A stretch of 64,000 nucleotides of DNA from Bacillota bacterium (GCA_023414875.1 JAEZMV010000015.1:448285-512284), one strand, 5' to 3'. Shown: positions 1-8,769, counted from the stretch's first letter. Notes: generated from the letters alone by a model not told the origin. A program made the numbers and translations.

Positions 1-222
1 AGTCATTAATGGAGGTATCATGACACCGTCACCTAATACATATCGGATCGTCCTGTCGTTCATAGTTAATTCGGTAGAACCATCTATGATAAACCCTAAT
101 GAAAGCTCATTATGGACATGGGGTTTATAAGCATGGGGACTTTTTCTACATAGCTTAATTTCCACCCCTTCAATTATGCTTCTACCAAATTCCATATTCT
201 TATCTTGTTCAAAACAGTTCAT
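1..222 (-). CDS. AraC-type regulator, N-terminal sensor part (cut by window edge)
   Basis: The 74 codons present run off the left edge. They encode a cupin-like AraC sensor domain: residues 29-40 contain HAYKPHVHNELS, the His-x-His-x(2)-Glu pattern of the AraC_binding barrel, followed by FIIDGSTEL and a GDGV turn and PP, as in AraC regulators of the 'SPH..HVH.E.S.G.I..G' type. The DNA-binding C-terminal half lies outside the window. The ATG has a GGAAAGG sequence just upstream; spacing is short, so Met10 is an alternative start. It lies downstream of the condensation-domain operon on the same strand, but whether it belongs to it is unknown. The target is unknown. Confidence 0.75.
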   Translation of the reverse strand, partial: MNCFEQDKNMEFGRSIIEGVEIKLCRKSPHAYKPHVHNELSLGFIIDGSTELTMNDRTIRYVLGDGVMIPPLMT

Positions 223-351
223 ACCTTTCCTGCCTATACATTTATTTCTATATACCTCCTTATTTTACATTACTTATTAACAAAATTCAAATAATTATAA
301 GCGGAAAAAATAAATCTCTACAATAACCCTAAATAGTAGACGCGATAGCCC

Positions 352-1653
352 TTAGTCGGCTTTCTCGTATTGGTTTATTGATGTTTTTAAATTACGAATC
401 GCATGACTAAAAAACTCTATTTCCTTTTCTTTCTCCTGATTACTCATAAAATGATAAGAGATCGACATTCCATCCTCCATAGTCGAAACCCCTATGACAT
501 GCTTTGCATAGGATATAACCGGGGGAATAAACAATCCTTTTTTTAAACCATATACCCCATAAGAATTTGGAATATCAAGTTTTGTCAAGTTTGTAATACC
601 GAGTTCTCTCGTTTTTCCACCGGTATAACCCATGATCTTCGCTAGTTTCTGTGTTGTTTTGCTTTGGTAAAGACCGTAGGTATATAATAGAACAGAATCG
701 AGTAAACTTGGAGTAAATGACGATACAAATCTAAGAACAAAGTATTTTTTCTTTGGTTTTAATAGCTTTTTTATCACTTTGTTATGTATGATCTGTGCGT
801 TTTCATCAAATGTCATTTTATCAGAATATATATGATCTATGCTAATACCGCTTACTTGATTCGAAAGAGATTTATTCTTATCATCTCTAATATTTACAGG
901 CATTCCAATCGTAATGTTATCCCTATTTGCTTCTAAAAATGCTGTTACAATATAGCTGTTAACGGATACCCCTATCTCTTTCGTATGAGCATGAATCCTG
1001 TTAATTTCCTCCTGTGAAAAATGCTCATGTACAATTGACGAACTATGTTTCTTCCAATAAGCTTCATGGATATTATAATAGTCCTTCCACTGGAAAGTAC
1101 AGCCTGTACGTTTCCACTTCTTATTTAAACTTTTAACATATAGTTTTAATAATAATGATAATTTCGTGTTTTCAGGAAAGGTTTTATCTGTAATTAACTG
1201 ATTTGGCTTATGCTCCAGACTCTTACCGGAAAGAGCCTTCATAACATCCTCGATAAAATAAGTAATTGCCTTTCCGTCACCAACCAAATGATGTGCCATT
1301 ATGAACAAGAATACGTCAGCTTCTGACTCAATCACAAATACCCGCATTAATTCACCCTTATTAATATCAAAGGTTATCTTTTCATTCTGTCTGATAATCG
1401 TCTTCCAATCGTCCTTACTAATGCTTACCTTGCAACCACTATCCAACATCTGTTCATAGCTTGCAGCACCATTCGTGTCCAGTACAATTCTGGACATGGT
1501 AGCCTCATTTGCCGCAAATGCAGTTTTTACAGCTGATATCAAAGATGCTGAAGTTGGCATCCCGGTAATCTGCACTAAGTATTGGATATAGATATTTGGT
1601 TCATATAAATCTACTCGTTCCGTATATATGTAATTATTCATTCTCCCACCCAT
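352..1653 (-). CDS. Condensation-domain-like acyltransferase (433 aa)
   Basis: Residues 121-127 read HHLVGDG, matching the HHxxxDG catalytic motif of NRPS condensation domains and of stand-alone acyltransferases (alcohol acetyltransferase, PapA and chloramphenicol acetyltransferase-like folds). Later segments such as GMPVNIRD fit the second half of this fold. There is no adenylation or carrier domain, so this is a free-standing acyl or condensing enzyme; substrates cannot be read from the sequence. The ATG follows the SDR stop by one base, suggesting translational coupling in a tetR-SDR-acyltransferase operon. A small acylated metabolite or lipid is a plausible product, but this is inference. 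Confidence 0.7.
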   Translation of the reverse strand: MGGRMNNYIYTERVDLYEPNIYIQYLVQITGMPTSASLISAVKTAFAANEATMSRIVLDTNGAASYEQMLDSGCKVSISKDDWKTIIRQNEKITFDINKGELMRVFVIESEADVFLFIMAHHLVGDGKAITYFIEDVMKALSGKSLEHKPNQLITDKTFPENTKLSLLLKLYVKSLNKKWKRTGCTFQWKDYYNIHEAYWKKHSSSIVHEHFSQEEINRIHAHTKEIGVSVNSYIVTAFLEANRDNITIGMPVNIRDDKNKSLSNQVSGISIDHIYSDKMTFDENAQIIHNKVIKKLLKPKKKYFVLRFVSSFTPSLLDSVLLYTYGLYQSKTTQKLAKIMGYTGGKTRELGITNLTKLDIPNSYGVYGLKKGLFIPPVISYAKHVIGVSTMEDGMSISYHFMSNQEKEKEIEFFSHAIRNLKTSINQYEKAD

Positions 1654-1654
1654 A

Positions 1655-2419
1655 TCAGAAATATTTTTTTATTCTGTAAAGCCATGAAATCATAACCATA
1701 TTTTGAGGAAATATTTTTGCCAGTAGATGCCCATATTTTACACGCAGTGTACATACGGACATATCTTTTCCTCTCTTAGCATCTCTCAACGCTTTGATAA
1801 CGACTCTATCAGGTGTTACTATACCTGGGAATTTGAATTTCTTCCCGTTTAATTCTGTTTTCAATAGTTCCGTATCAACCCAACTAGGGCATACAGCTGT
1901 TGATGTAATTCCGGTACCCTTTAATTCTATGTTTAATGACCTGGAGTAATATCTTTCAAAGACTTTTGTAGCTGAATATATATTTAAATATGGTAATGGC
2001 TGGAAGGAGGATGCAGAAGAAATATTCAATATCCTGCTGCCTTTTTTCATAAATGGAATACATAAGGTACACAAAACTGTAAGCGCAGTGCAGTTAATAT
2101 TGATTGTATTCATAATCTCTAAAGCAGTAAACTCCTGATAAGACCCCATTTTTGCAATTCCAGCATTATTGATAAGATAAACAATGACTGGTTTCTGGTT
2201 TTTGAGCAATTCACCTATGGAAAGTAGCTCTGAGGGTATTGATAAATCCTTAGAGATTATAATAATTTTATCTCCCAATTCATTCCTTAAGATTTGAAGT
2301 TTCTCTTGGTTTCTGGCGATTGCCCATATCTCATCTATTTCTTCTTTTAACATTAGCTTCGTAAATTCTTTTCCTATTCCACCACTAGCTCCTGTTATGA
2401 TAGCAATTCTCTTATCCAC
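1655..2419 (-). CDS. Short-chain dehydrogenase/reductase
   Basis: Classical SDR of about 254 residues, cytoplasmic and NAD(P)-dependent. The Rossmann motif TGASGGIG is near the N-terminus, NNAG follows about 75 residues later, and the active-site YSATK (Tyr-x3-Lys) lies near residue 150 after a serine-rich strand. The GTG start was chosen because GGAGG sits 5 bases upstream; an ATG 12 bases further upstream has no ribosome binding site. It lies between the TetR gene and the condensation-like acyltransferase, with which it probably acts on one substrate. The C-terminus is basic and hydrophobic (WLYRIKKYF), perhaps membrane-associated. Substrate unknown. Confidence 0.85.
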   Translation of the reverse strand: MDKRIAIITGASGGIGKEFTKLMLKEEIDEIWAIARNQEKLQILRNELGDKIIIISKDLSIPSELLSIGELLKNQKPVIVYLINNAGIAKMGSYQEFTALEIMNTININCTALTVLCTLCIPFMKKGSRILNISSASSFQPLPYLNIYSATKVFERYYSRSLNIELKGTGITSTAVCPSWVDTELLKTELNGKKFKFPGIVTPDRVVIKALRDAKRGKDMSVCTLRVKYGHLLAKIFPQNMVMISWLYRIKKYF

Positions 2420-2466
2420 ACTTACCTCCATAATGGCGTTTAAGCCACTCTTTTATCCTTAGTCTT

Positions 2467-3063
2467 CTATTTTAATAAGGTACGTTCTAAATCATTCGCA
2501 TTAATGGTTTCATACTTTGTTGTAAATAACTTCTTTAAGGCGTAAAGATAGATCACACCCCAATAGTAATCAGCCAGTTTCAAAGGATTTCCTGAAACAA
2601 TACTACCTTCCTTTTGTCCCTGTTCTATGATCTTCGTCATATGTTTATATAGCTCCAACTGATATGTGGTTGCATATGCAGAGTTATTTTCATCTTGTTC
2701 TAAAATCATCTGAGTATTTAGAGCCATCATTCCAGCGAAATTATCATCTTCCTTCAACTGTCTTAAGACCTCTCTCGACAACTTTTGTATTTTATGTCTG
2801 GCAGGTATCGGAAGCTTCGCAAGAAGCTTTATCTGTTGAATATCCTTTTCTCTGTTAGTAATTTTCTGAATCTCCTGAAACAGCTTCTCCTTTGATTCAA
2901 AATAGATATAAATAGTTCCTTGAGCAATTCCGATATGTTTGGATAAGTCACTAATCCTTGTTCCTGAAAATCCGTTTTTAGCAAAATAGAGTATGGATCT
3001 TTGCAGAATTTTATTGCGCATTTCTGTTCTAATTTCTTCACATCGTTCCGGTGTTTTTGGCAT
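2467..3063 (-). CDS. TetR-family regulator of the SDR/acyltransferase operon
   Basis: 198 residues. The N-terminal TetR helix-turn-helix is recognisable: ILYFAKNGFSGTRISDLS, then GTIYIYFESKEKLF. The C-terminal two-thirds is a helical ligand-binding domain of unknown specificity. The start is the ATG 7 bases after GGAGG; an in-frame ATG 33 bases upstream overlaps the operator and has no ribosome binding site. It is the first gene of the operon, and a perfect 8-2-8 palindrome lies 17 bases upstream of the start, so autoregulation of the operon is very likely. Confidence 0.9.
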   Translation of the reverse strand: MPKTPERCEEIRTEMRNKILQRSILYFAKNGFSGTRISDLSKHIGIAQGTIYIYFESKEKLFQEIQKITNREKDIQQIKLLAKLPIPARHKIQKLSREVLRQLKEDDNFAGMMALNTQMILEQDENNSAYATTYQLELYKHMTKIIEQGQKEGSIVSGNPLKLADYYWGVIYLYALKKLFTTKYETINANDLERTLLK

Positions 3064-3079
3064 ATAACCTCCATTTATG

Positions 3080-3097
3080 AATGAATATTTATTCATT
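3080..3097. promoter_or_regulatory. Palindromic TetR operator
   Basis: AATGAATATTTATTCATT, arms of 8 bases with a 2-base spacer, immediately upstream of the TetR gene. This position and symmetry fit an autoregulatory TetR-family operator overlapping the promoter; the assignment is by position. Confidence 0.7.
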
Positions 3098-3131
3098 ATA
3101 AAATAAATACCAAGTTATGTCAATTAAATAA

Positions 3132-3162
3132 AGCACACTTAATAATAATTATTAACTGTGCT
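3132..3162 (-). terminator. Intrinsic terminator after msrB
   Basis: Hairpin with outer arms AGCACA/TGTGCT and an inner TTAATAAT/ATTATTAA stem, followed on the minus strand by TTTATTTAA. It sits 28 bases after the msrB stop. On the plus strand it is followed by CTGTTTTT, so it may work both ways. Confidence 0.7.
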
Positions 3163-3190
3163 CTGTTTTTAGATTATGTTGTAATTAGTT

Positions 3191-3661
3191 TCATGGTGTT
3201 TCATTTATCAGGCTGATCAATTCCCCATATCCTTCTCTATCCATTTCTTCCATTGGAATAAACCTAAGTGATGCACTATTGATACAATACCTTAATCCAC
3301 CCAGTTCCTCCGGTCCATCCTCAAATACATGTCCTAGATGTGAATCTCCGGTCTTGCTTCTGACTTCCGTACGTATCATCCCATGACTATAATCAGAGAT
3401 AGTCTTAATTAATTGATTATCGATGGGCTTTGAAAAACTTGGCCATCCACAGCCGGACTCAAATTTATCATTTGATAGAAACATCGGTTCTCCGGTAGTA
3501 ATATCCACATATATCCCTCTTCTGAACTCATTAAAATATTCATTTCGAAAGGGTCTTTCTGTCATATTATTCTGAGTTACTTCGTATTGTAATTCAGTTA
3601 AATATTGCTGTAATTCATCTTTTGATTTTTTCTTGTATCGGTTATTGTTTATACTCAACAC
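3191..3661 (-). CDS. msrB: Peptide methionine (R)-S-oxide reductase
   Basis: Cytoplasmic MsrB, about 156 residues, reducing methionine-R-sulfoxide in proteins. CGWPSF is near residue 71, RSKTGDSHLGHVF near 101-113, and the catalytic cysteine is in RYCINSASLRF (Cys126). The zinc-binding CxxC pairs of some MsrB proteins are absent, so this is the zinc-free type. The conserved N-terminal stretch (LQYEVTQ..TERPF) begins before the first ATG, so translation must start at a non-ATG codon: GTG (chosen) or the adjacent TTG, both just after AGAAAGAAG. It appears monocistronic with its own terminator. Confidence 0.93.
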   Translation of the reverse strand: MLSINNNRYKKKSKDELQQYLTELQYEVTQNNMTERPFRNEYFNEFRRGIYVDITTGEPMFLSNDKFESGCGWPSFSKPIDNQLIKTISDYSHGMIRTEVRSKTGDSHLGHVFEDGPEELGGLRYCINSASLRFIPMEEMDREGYGELISLINETP

Positions 3662-3741
3662 TTCTTTCTAATTTGATTTCTAAGATTTATTATACTATAA
3701 AAATGGTATTTGTATTTGATGGTCCTCCATCCTGGCTGTAT

Positions 3742-6700
3742 TTATTTGCTCTTTCTCACGCCGTTTTTATCCACCTCATACCCGTCAATCTTGGCATTCT
3801 TGGCGAGAGCTCCATTTGCGTAAAAGTAATACCACTTGCCGTCGATTTTCAGCCACTTGCCGGACACCATCAGACCGTTCTTGGTAAAGTAATAGCGTTT
3901 ATCGCTGATGTCCAGCCAGCCCATAGCGGCCTTGTTGCCGGAATAATAACGCCAGTTGTCGCCATCTTTCACCCAGCCTGTTTTCAGCGTTCCGTTTGTT
4001 TCAAAGAAATACTTCGCGCCGTCAATGGTCTGTGTTCCGGTGAGGGCTTTGCCGTCCTTGTAGTAGAGATACTGTCCGGCATCATTTTTCGCCCAGCCCT
4101 GTGCTGTGGCAGGGTCAATGGTCAGCTTGATGTAACGGTGGAGCATGGAGGAAACCTCCGCACGGGTGGCGCTGGCTTTTGGATTAAACTTGTTGCCTGT
4201 GCCGCCCATCATAATGCCCGCCTGCTGCATAGCTGTTACTGCTGTTTGATAAACACTGCCGATGCCGGAAGCATCCGCATAAGTGGTTGCTTCACGGGTG
4301 ACAGGGAGCTTGTAGCCGGTGGCTTTGGCATAGTTTGCGAAGATGACCGCAATTTCCTCACGGGTAATCGCTCTGTCCGGTGCAAACTGCTGGTTTCCGA
4401 TGCCCTGCACAACGCCGTTCTTATATGCCCATTCAATGTAGGGCCGGAAGGCGCTGTCGGCTTTTACGTCGGTAAAGTTGTTTGTGGTGTATGCTTTTAC
4501 ATCCACGCCTGCCAGTCTGCCGAGAGCCGTTACCAGCATTCCCCGTGTCATGGCGGTGTCAGGTGCAAAAGTAGTTTTTGATGTACCGTAGAGAAGTCCT
4601 CTGCCGACTACATAGTCAATGGCTTCCTTGCCCCAATGTGTGACGATGTCAGTGAATTTGGCGCTTGGAGCCGTGTAGCCCACGCCGTACACGGAGAAGT
4701 GGCCGGTGGGGATCAGCAGGCTCCCGCTGTTTGCGTCATATGCGGAACCGTCAATGCGCTGTGCTTTTCCGTTTGCGTCCACATACACGCCGAACAGATA
4801 GCCCACAGCCTCATTCTTACCCGGTGTATGGGGGATGGAGAGGGTTGCTATTCCGCTGCCGAGGCTGGTGATGGTCTTTGTTTTTCCGTTTTTATCAACA
4901 TAGCTGATGGTGATGCTGTACACCGGTCTGTTCCCAAGGAGTGCCTTTGCCTCCTTGGAAAGCCCTGTCGCCGGGGCGATGGTGATACTGATATCACCGC
5001 TACTCTGCTTCTGAATTTCCTTTAGGGCATTCAGGTCAAGTCCGAGGGAAATCGGCGCCCCATCCAGCTCAAGCCAGGATACCCCTGCGTTCACAAGACT
5101 GTTCAGAGAATTTTGCGTCAGCGCTGCTGTTAGGGAAGTCGCACCCTTTGGCATGGTGACATTCAGCCCCACGGAAATACCGTTTGCAGTTTTGCCCTGT
5201 GCCCTTGCGTCAGCTTGCGCCTTTGCGATAGCATCGGTAATAGCTTTTTCTGGGATGGTTGCGCTGGCTGTGCCATTTGCTCCCCTTGTTGCTGTGACAG
5301 GAGCCGTCACAGTCACCGGCTGGTCGGGCTTCTTTTCTGGTATAATGGTTGCAGGAATATCCGGTGCATAAGAACCGCCATCGCCGCCGCCGGAACCACC
5401 GGTAAAAGCTGTCAGGGTAATGCTCTGGCTCTCTGATGCCAGCGCCGTACCGTTTGCTTTGATACGCACCAGATAATTACCGGGGGCAAGGGTCGTATTG
5501 CCGCTGGCAGAAGTCCATGTACTGTCAGCTTCGGATCGGTATTCATGGTTCGTTGTCATGGGAATGCTGCCGTTTTCGCCTATGGTGCTTGGCTGGGTTG
5601 CTGTCAGAGTAGGGGTATCCCCCTTTGTGACGGTTATTTCCTGTGCAGGAGAATCAACGGAAGTCGTGCCATTCCCTTTCCTTACCACTTCGATGGTGCA
5701 GGCGGAAAGGTTTGTAAGGGAAATGACTGTTCTGTCCGTAATGTCTATCCATAACCCACTATCAATCCGATACTTCATGCCGTCAGTCACACCCGACAGT
5801 GTGCCGGTATCCGCTCCGGTGGCGGTAAAGATTGCAGTAGGGCTGGCCTCCGCCGGGAGTACCCACTGTGCGCTTAAACTTGTGACGGTATGCGGAACAG
5901 CCGCACCCGAAACGTAGGTTGCGGTACTATGATCGTCTTTCCAGCCAGAAAACAGCTTGCCGATAGGCGCAGTCAGCCCCTCACTGTCCGGTGCGGTAAA
6001 ACTGTTCCCTGTATAGACGATGTGAATGTCATCTGTGCTATCCTTCAGCTTCCCGCCGTTTAACTTCAAGGTCACGGTTTTCAGTCCGTCAGAGCCCAGC
6101 GTGTCAGGGTTCAGAATTTCAAGGGCGGGCCGGATGCCGTAGTACGGGTTCACAAGCGACGCGGAACTACGAGACCAGTAGCGGGCCAAATGGTACCCGC
6201 GAATCGCGCGGTACGACGCGTCATCGGAATTTGTATCCTGCCCCCAAGAAGTAATCCCACTCCAATTGTTCATGTAATCACTGTCTTTGTTCAGAATCTG
6301 ATCCCATTCGTTGGTTTCGGGCGTTCCCCTCCTAGTATCGCCGGAGCCTGTGTAATTGCTTCCCGCCGACAACGAGCGCAGTGTATAGGCAACACCACCC
6401 GAAGTGTAGTTTTTTCCAAAGATAAGGTTATTGGTATGAAGATTATCCCATGAAACTGTATCGGTTATATTATAATCCGCCACAAACAGGCTGCGGTCTG
6501 AGGGCGTAGCATTGGCGGACGCATTCACATCACCGCTTAAACTTTCGTCTAAGGAATACGCATTTATCGTACCCACATAGGTAAAGGGCACCCATTTCAG
6601 GCTGCTGTCCGGCAGGGCGGTGTTCTTCGTCCCCGGAATGGTTTCTCCCGACAGGTCAAAGTAATAGGTGCCGCCGGGGGTAAGGGTGAATTGCTCCTTC

Positions 6701-7818
6701 ACGTAGCTCGCCGTTAAAACGGTTCCTGTCGTTAAATCGGCAATCTGTGTTCCCGCACGATAAAATTTGCCAGCTGCGTCATACCAGCCTAAATCCCCCG
6801 CGCCTGTGCCGGTATAGGTGAAGCCGTTTGCTTCTGTGATTTCCGGCAGGGTCAGCGTGCCGGTGTAGACCACCGCGGCTGATGTGTGCGAACCTGCGCC
6901 CAGCGTGCCGTTGCTGCCCATGTCATAGGTCACGGTTTTCAGTCCGTCAGAGCCCAGCGTGTCAGGGTTCAGAATTTCAAGGGCGGGGCGGAAACCGTAG
7001 TACGAGTAGAAGTACGACGCTAAACTGCAATTCCAGAAGCGGGACGAAGTGAACCCACGAAGCGCACGGTCCGACATAAGACCGGAATATGTATCCTGCC
7101 CCCAAGAATAAATTGTACTCCAATTGTTAATGTAATCACTGTCTTTATTCAAAATCTGATCCCATTCGTTGGTTTCGGGCGTTCCTCTCTCAGCATTGCC
7201 GGAGCCTGTGTGATTACTTCCCTCCGACAACGAGCGCAGTGTATAGGCAACACCACCCGAAGTGTAGTTTTTTCCAAAGATAAGGTTATTGGTATGAAGC
7301 TTAGCCCATGAAACTGTATGGGTTATATTATAATCCGCCACAAACAGACTGCGATCTGAGGGCGTAGCATTGGCGGACGCAGTTGTATTACTGCTGGAAC
7401 TTGCGTCTAAGGAATACGCATTCACCGTACCCGCATAGGTAAAGGGCACCCATTTCAGGCTGCTGTCCGGCAGGGCGGTATTCTTCGTCCCCGGAATGGT
7501 TTCTCCCGACAGGTCGAAGTAATAGGTGCCGCCGGGGGTAAGGGTGAACTGTTCTGTTGCCGCACCAAACATCCCTCTTTCAAACCGTACCGTTGCTGTC
7601 AAAGTATCCGGCAGCCCCAAATCCGCCTCAGATGTGCCGAGGGGAACGCTCTGTTCCGCAATCTCTGATTTCAGTGCTTCAAAGGCAATAATCTCGCTGC
7701 TTACGCCGTAAGAAAGCATGTCTGTATCCGCCGATGCTGACACAGGTGTCATTCCCACAACCATGATTGCTGACAGCAGTAAGGCTGTGATTTTGTGAAA
7801 CACTTTTCTTCTGCTCAT
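3742..7818 (-). CDS. Giant SLH-anchored surface protein with duplicated variable domain
   Basis: 1358 residues from the ATG behind GGAGG (the frame extends further upstream without a ribosome binding site). Order: signal peptide (about 1-31, MSRRKVF then a hydrophobic run to SASA); two paralogous units (about 90-300 and 375-580), each starting FTLTPGGTYYFDLSG and ending YG(F/I)RPALEIL, resembling DUF6273/C-type-lectin-like domains; an InlB-like repeat (about 590-640); a Gly-rich linker; a long beta-rich domain; three SLH domains (about 1050-1230); and choline-binding-type repeats (GWVKDGDNWRYY, GKWYYFY) to the end. SLH domains bind secondary cell-wall polymer, so the protein is displayed on the surface, presumably as an adhesin or ligand-binding protein. 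Base composition is clearly GC-richer than most neighbours, suggesting transfer. The two units are nearly identical except for one 144-bp segment each. Confidence 0.9.
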   Translation of the reverse strand: MSRRKVFHKITALLLSAIMVVGMTPVSASADTDMLSYGVSSEIIAFEALKSEIAEQSVPLGTSEADLGLPDTLTATVRFERGMFGAATEQFTLTPGGTYYFDLSGETIPGTKNTALPDSSLKWVPFTYAGTVNAYSLDASSSSNTTASANATPSDRSLFVADYNITHTVSWAKLHTNNLIFGKNYTSGGVAYTLRSLSEGSNHTGSGNAERGTPETNEWDQILNKDSDYINNWSTIYSWGQDTYSGLMSDRALRGFTSSRFWNCSLASYFYSYYGFRPALEILNPDTLGSDGLKTVTYDMGSNGTLGAGSHTSAAVVYTGTLTLPEITEANGFTYTGTGAGDLGWYDAAGKFYRAGTQIADLTTGTVLTASYVKEQFTLTPGGTYYFDLSGETIPGTKNTALPDSSLKWVPFTYVGTINAYSLDESLSGDVNASANATPSDRSLFVADYNITDTVSWDNLHTNNLIFGKNYTSGGVAYTLRSLSAGSNYTGSGDTRRGTPETNEWDQILNKDSDYMNNWSGITSWGQDTNSDDASYRAIRGYHLARYWSRSSASLVNPYYGIRPALEILNPDTLGSDGLKTVTLKLNGGKLKDSTDDIHIVYTGNSFTAPDSEGLTAPIGKLFSGWKDDHSTATYVSGAAVPHTVTSLSAQWVLPAEASPTAIFTATGADTGTLSGVTDGMKYRIDSGLWIDITDRTVISLTNLSACTIEVVRKGNGTTSVDSPAQEITVTKGDTPTLTATQPSTIGENGSIPMTTNHEYRSEADSTWTSASGNTTLAPGNYLVRIKANGTALASESQSITLTAFTGGSGGGDGGSYAPDIPATIIPEKKPDQPVTVTAPVTATRGANGTASATIPEKAITDAIAKAQADARAQGKTANGISVGLNVTMPKGATSLTAALTQNSLNSLVNAGVSWLELDGAPISLGLDLNALKEIQKQSSGDISITIAPATGLSKEAKALLGNRPVYSITISYVDKNGKTKTITSLGSGIATLSIPHTPGKNEAVGYLFGVYVDANGKAQRIDGSAYDANSGSLLIPTGHFSVYGVGYTAPSAKFTDIVTHWGKEAIDYVVGRGLLYGTSKTTFAPDTAMTRGMLVTALGRLAGVDVKAYTTNNFTDVKADSAFRPYIEWAYKNGVVQGIGNQQFAPDRAITREEIAVIFANYAKATGYKLPVTREATTYADASGIGSVYQTAVTAMQQAGIMMGGTGNKFNPKASATRAEVSSMLHRYIKLTIDPATAQGWAKNDAGQYLYYKDGKALTGTQTIDGAKYFFETNGTLKTGWVKDGDNWRYYSGNKAAMGWLDISDKRYYFTKNGLMVSGKWLKIDGKWYYFYANGALAKNAKIDGYEVDKNGVRKSK
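6071..6695 (-). repeat. Paralogous repeat unit 2 of the surface protein
   Basis: Second copy of the roughly 620-bp unit. Outside the variable segment it matches unit 1 with only scattered differences, including long identical runs, which points to recent duplication or gene conversion. Confidence 0.85.
6130..6273 (-). other. Hypervariable segment in unit 2
   Basis: Forty-eight codons from the Met in DYMNNW to the Arg in YGIRPAL. About half the codons differ from the matching segment in unit 1, most of them changing the amino acid, while flanking sequence is almost identical. Corresponds to about residues 515-563. Confidence 0.75.
6930..7552 (-). repeat. Paralogous repeat unit 1 of the surface protein
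   Basis: First copy (N-terminal in the protein) of the roughly 620-bp unit. The boundaries were set where similarity to unit 2 starts (FTLTPGG) and stops (LKTVT). Confidence 0.85.
6988..7131 (-). other. Hypervariable segment in unit 1
   Basis: Forty-eight codons from the Ile in DYINNW to the Arg in YGFRPAL, the counterpart of the variable segment in unit 2 and of identical length. Corresponds to about residues 229-277. Confidence 0.75.
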
Positions 7819-7926
7819 ACCATTTCCTCCATTTCGAACTATAAAAACTTCTATTAAATCTACAACAGCTCCCGCACACTTCTCCAAGCAAAATTCCAAG
7901 AACTGTGACCGTTTTGGCTTAACTGC

Positions 7927-7955
7927 TTGAATTTGAGACTATTAGATGCTATACT
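7927..7955 (+). promoter_or_regulatory. Promoter of the TetR gene
   Basis: TTGAAT, 17-base spacer, TATACT, pointing toward the TetR gene that starts about 90 bases downstream. Good match to the sigma-A consensus. Confidence 0.6.
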
Positions 7956-7966
7956 GAAAGTTGAAT

Positions 7967-7989
7967 AACCCGAGTTAGTGAACGAGGTT
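7967..7989. promoter_or_regulatory. Candidate operator between surface protein and TetR genes
   Basis: Imperfect dyad AACC..GTT....AAC..GGTT, just downstream of the -10 box of the TetR promoter and between two divergent genes. Likely a TetR binding site by position; the symmetry is imperfect. Confidence 0.4.
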
Positions 7990-8046
7990 ACTTACTTAGA
8001 TTATTATACCTTACTTTTTAAGAAAATTCAATAGAGGAGAGGAAAC

Positions 8047-8667
8047 ATGAGAGAGAAAAAGCCTGATAAAAGAAAAGTGCAAGGAGCTGAAACGAGAAAG
8101 AAGCTGTATGAGAATGCGAAAAAGCTGTTTTCAGAGCGCAACTTATCTGACGTAAATGTAGAGGACATCACGGATGAAGCCGGTATCACCAAGGGGGCCT
8201 TTTATGTGCACTTCGAGTCTAAGGATGCGCTGATTGCCAGTTTAATTGCAGACTACGTAGCCAGCGCCGATATGGATTACAAAACCTTTGTGGAAGCACT
8301 GCCCAATGAGATGCCAGCCTCAGAGGTGATCCTTGCCCTGACCCAAAAGATAGCCGATGAACTTGTGGATAACATCGGCTGCGAGAATATGAAAAAAATC
8401 TATCAGATGCTGCTGGCGGGAACGGTGGACACCGAAGCGGTCAAGGGCTATGGCAGAGAGCTTTATTTGCTGTTTTACAGCATATTGGACAAGGGCATCC
8501 GGCGCGGTGAGATCACATCTTCATTGTCTCCAGAGGCTCTTTCCCACCATTTTGTGATGGCGATAAGGGGTGTTAGTTATGAATGGTGTATCCGATCCCC
8601 TGGTTTTGACCTCAAGGTGCAGGCCGTGGAGCATTGCAAATTGCTGATTGAGGGGATAGGGGCTTAA
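8047..8667 (+). CDS. TetR-family regulator divergent from the surface protein
   Basis: 206 residues. N-terminal HTH: KKLFSERNLSDVNVEDITDE followed by GITKGAFYVHFESKDAL, typical TetR. The rest is a helical ligand-binding domain with no recognisable ligand signature. AGGAGAGG lies upstream of the ATG. It shares the raised GC content of the adjacent surface-protein gene, so the two probably arrived as one unit, and its product may control that gene and itself through the shared intergenic region. The inducer is unknown. Confidence 0.9.
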   Translation: MREKKPDKRKVQGAETRKKLYENAKKLFSERNLSDVNVEDITDEAGITKGAFYVHFESKDALIASLIADYVASADMDYKTFVEALPNEMPASEVILALTQKIADELVDNIGCENMKKIYQMLLAGTVDTEAVKGYGRELYLLFYSILDKGIRRGEITSSLSPEALSHHFVMAIRGVSYEWCIRSPGFDLKVQAVEHCKLLIEGIGA

Positions 8668-8744
8668 GAATATAAGGGCAAAACTACAGCCAGCAGGTTG
8701 ATGTGTACTACAACTTTGTTGGCAGGGTTTAGGACAAGAGAAAA

Positions 8745-8769
8745 GCCGTAGGATTTAACATCCTACGGC
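8745..8769 (-). terminator. Intrinsic terminator after GH127 gene
   Basis: Perfect 10-bp stem GCCGTAGGAT with a 5-base loop, followed on the minus strand by TTTTCTCTTG. Lies downstream of the GH127 operon; it may also stop the convergent TetR transcript. Confidence 0.8.

Noticed and set aside
3622..4581. Long plus-strand reading frame (319 codons)
   Set aside because: Lies antisense to the surface-protein gene, rich in Cys and without a ribosome binding site or domain; a shadow of GC-rich coding sequence.
3742..8667. Diversity-generating retroelement within the window
   Set aside because: No reverse transcriptase, accessory gene or template copy is present here; only the candidate variable regions are, so the system itself is not claimed.
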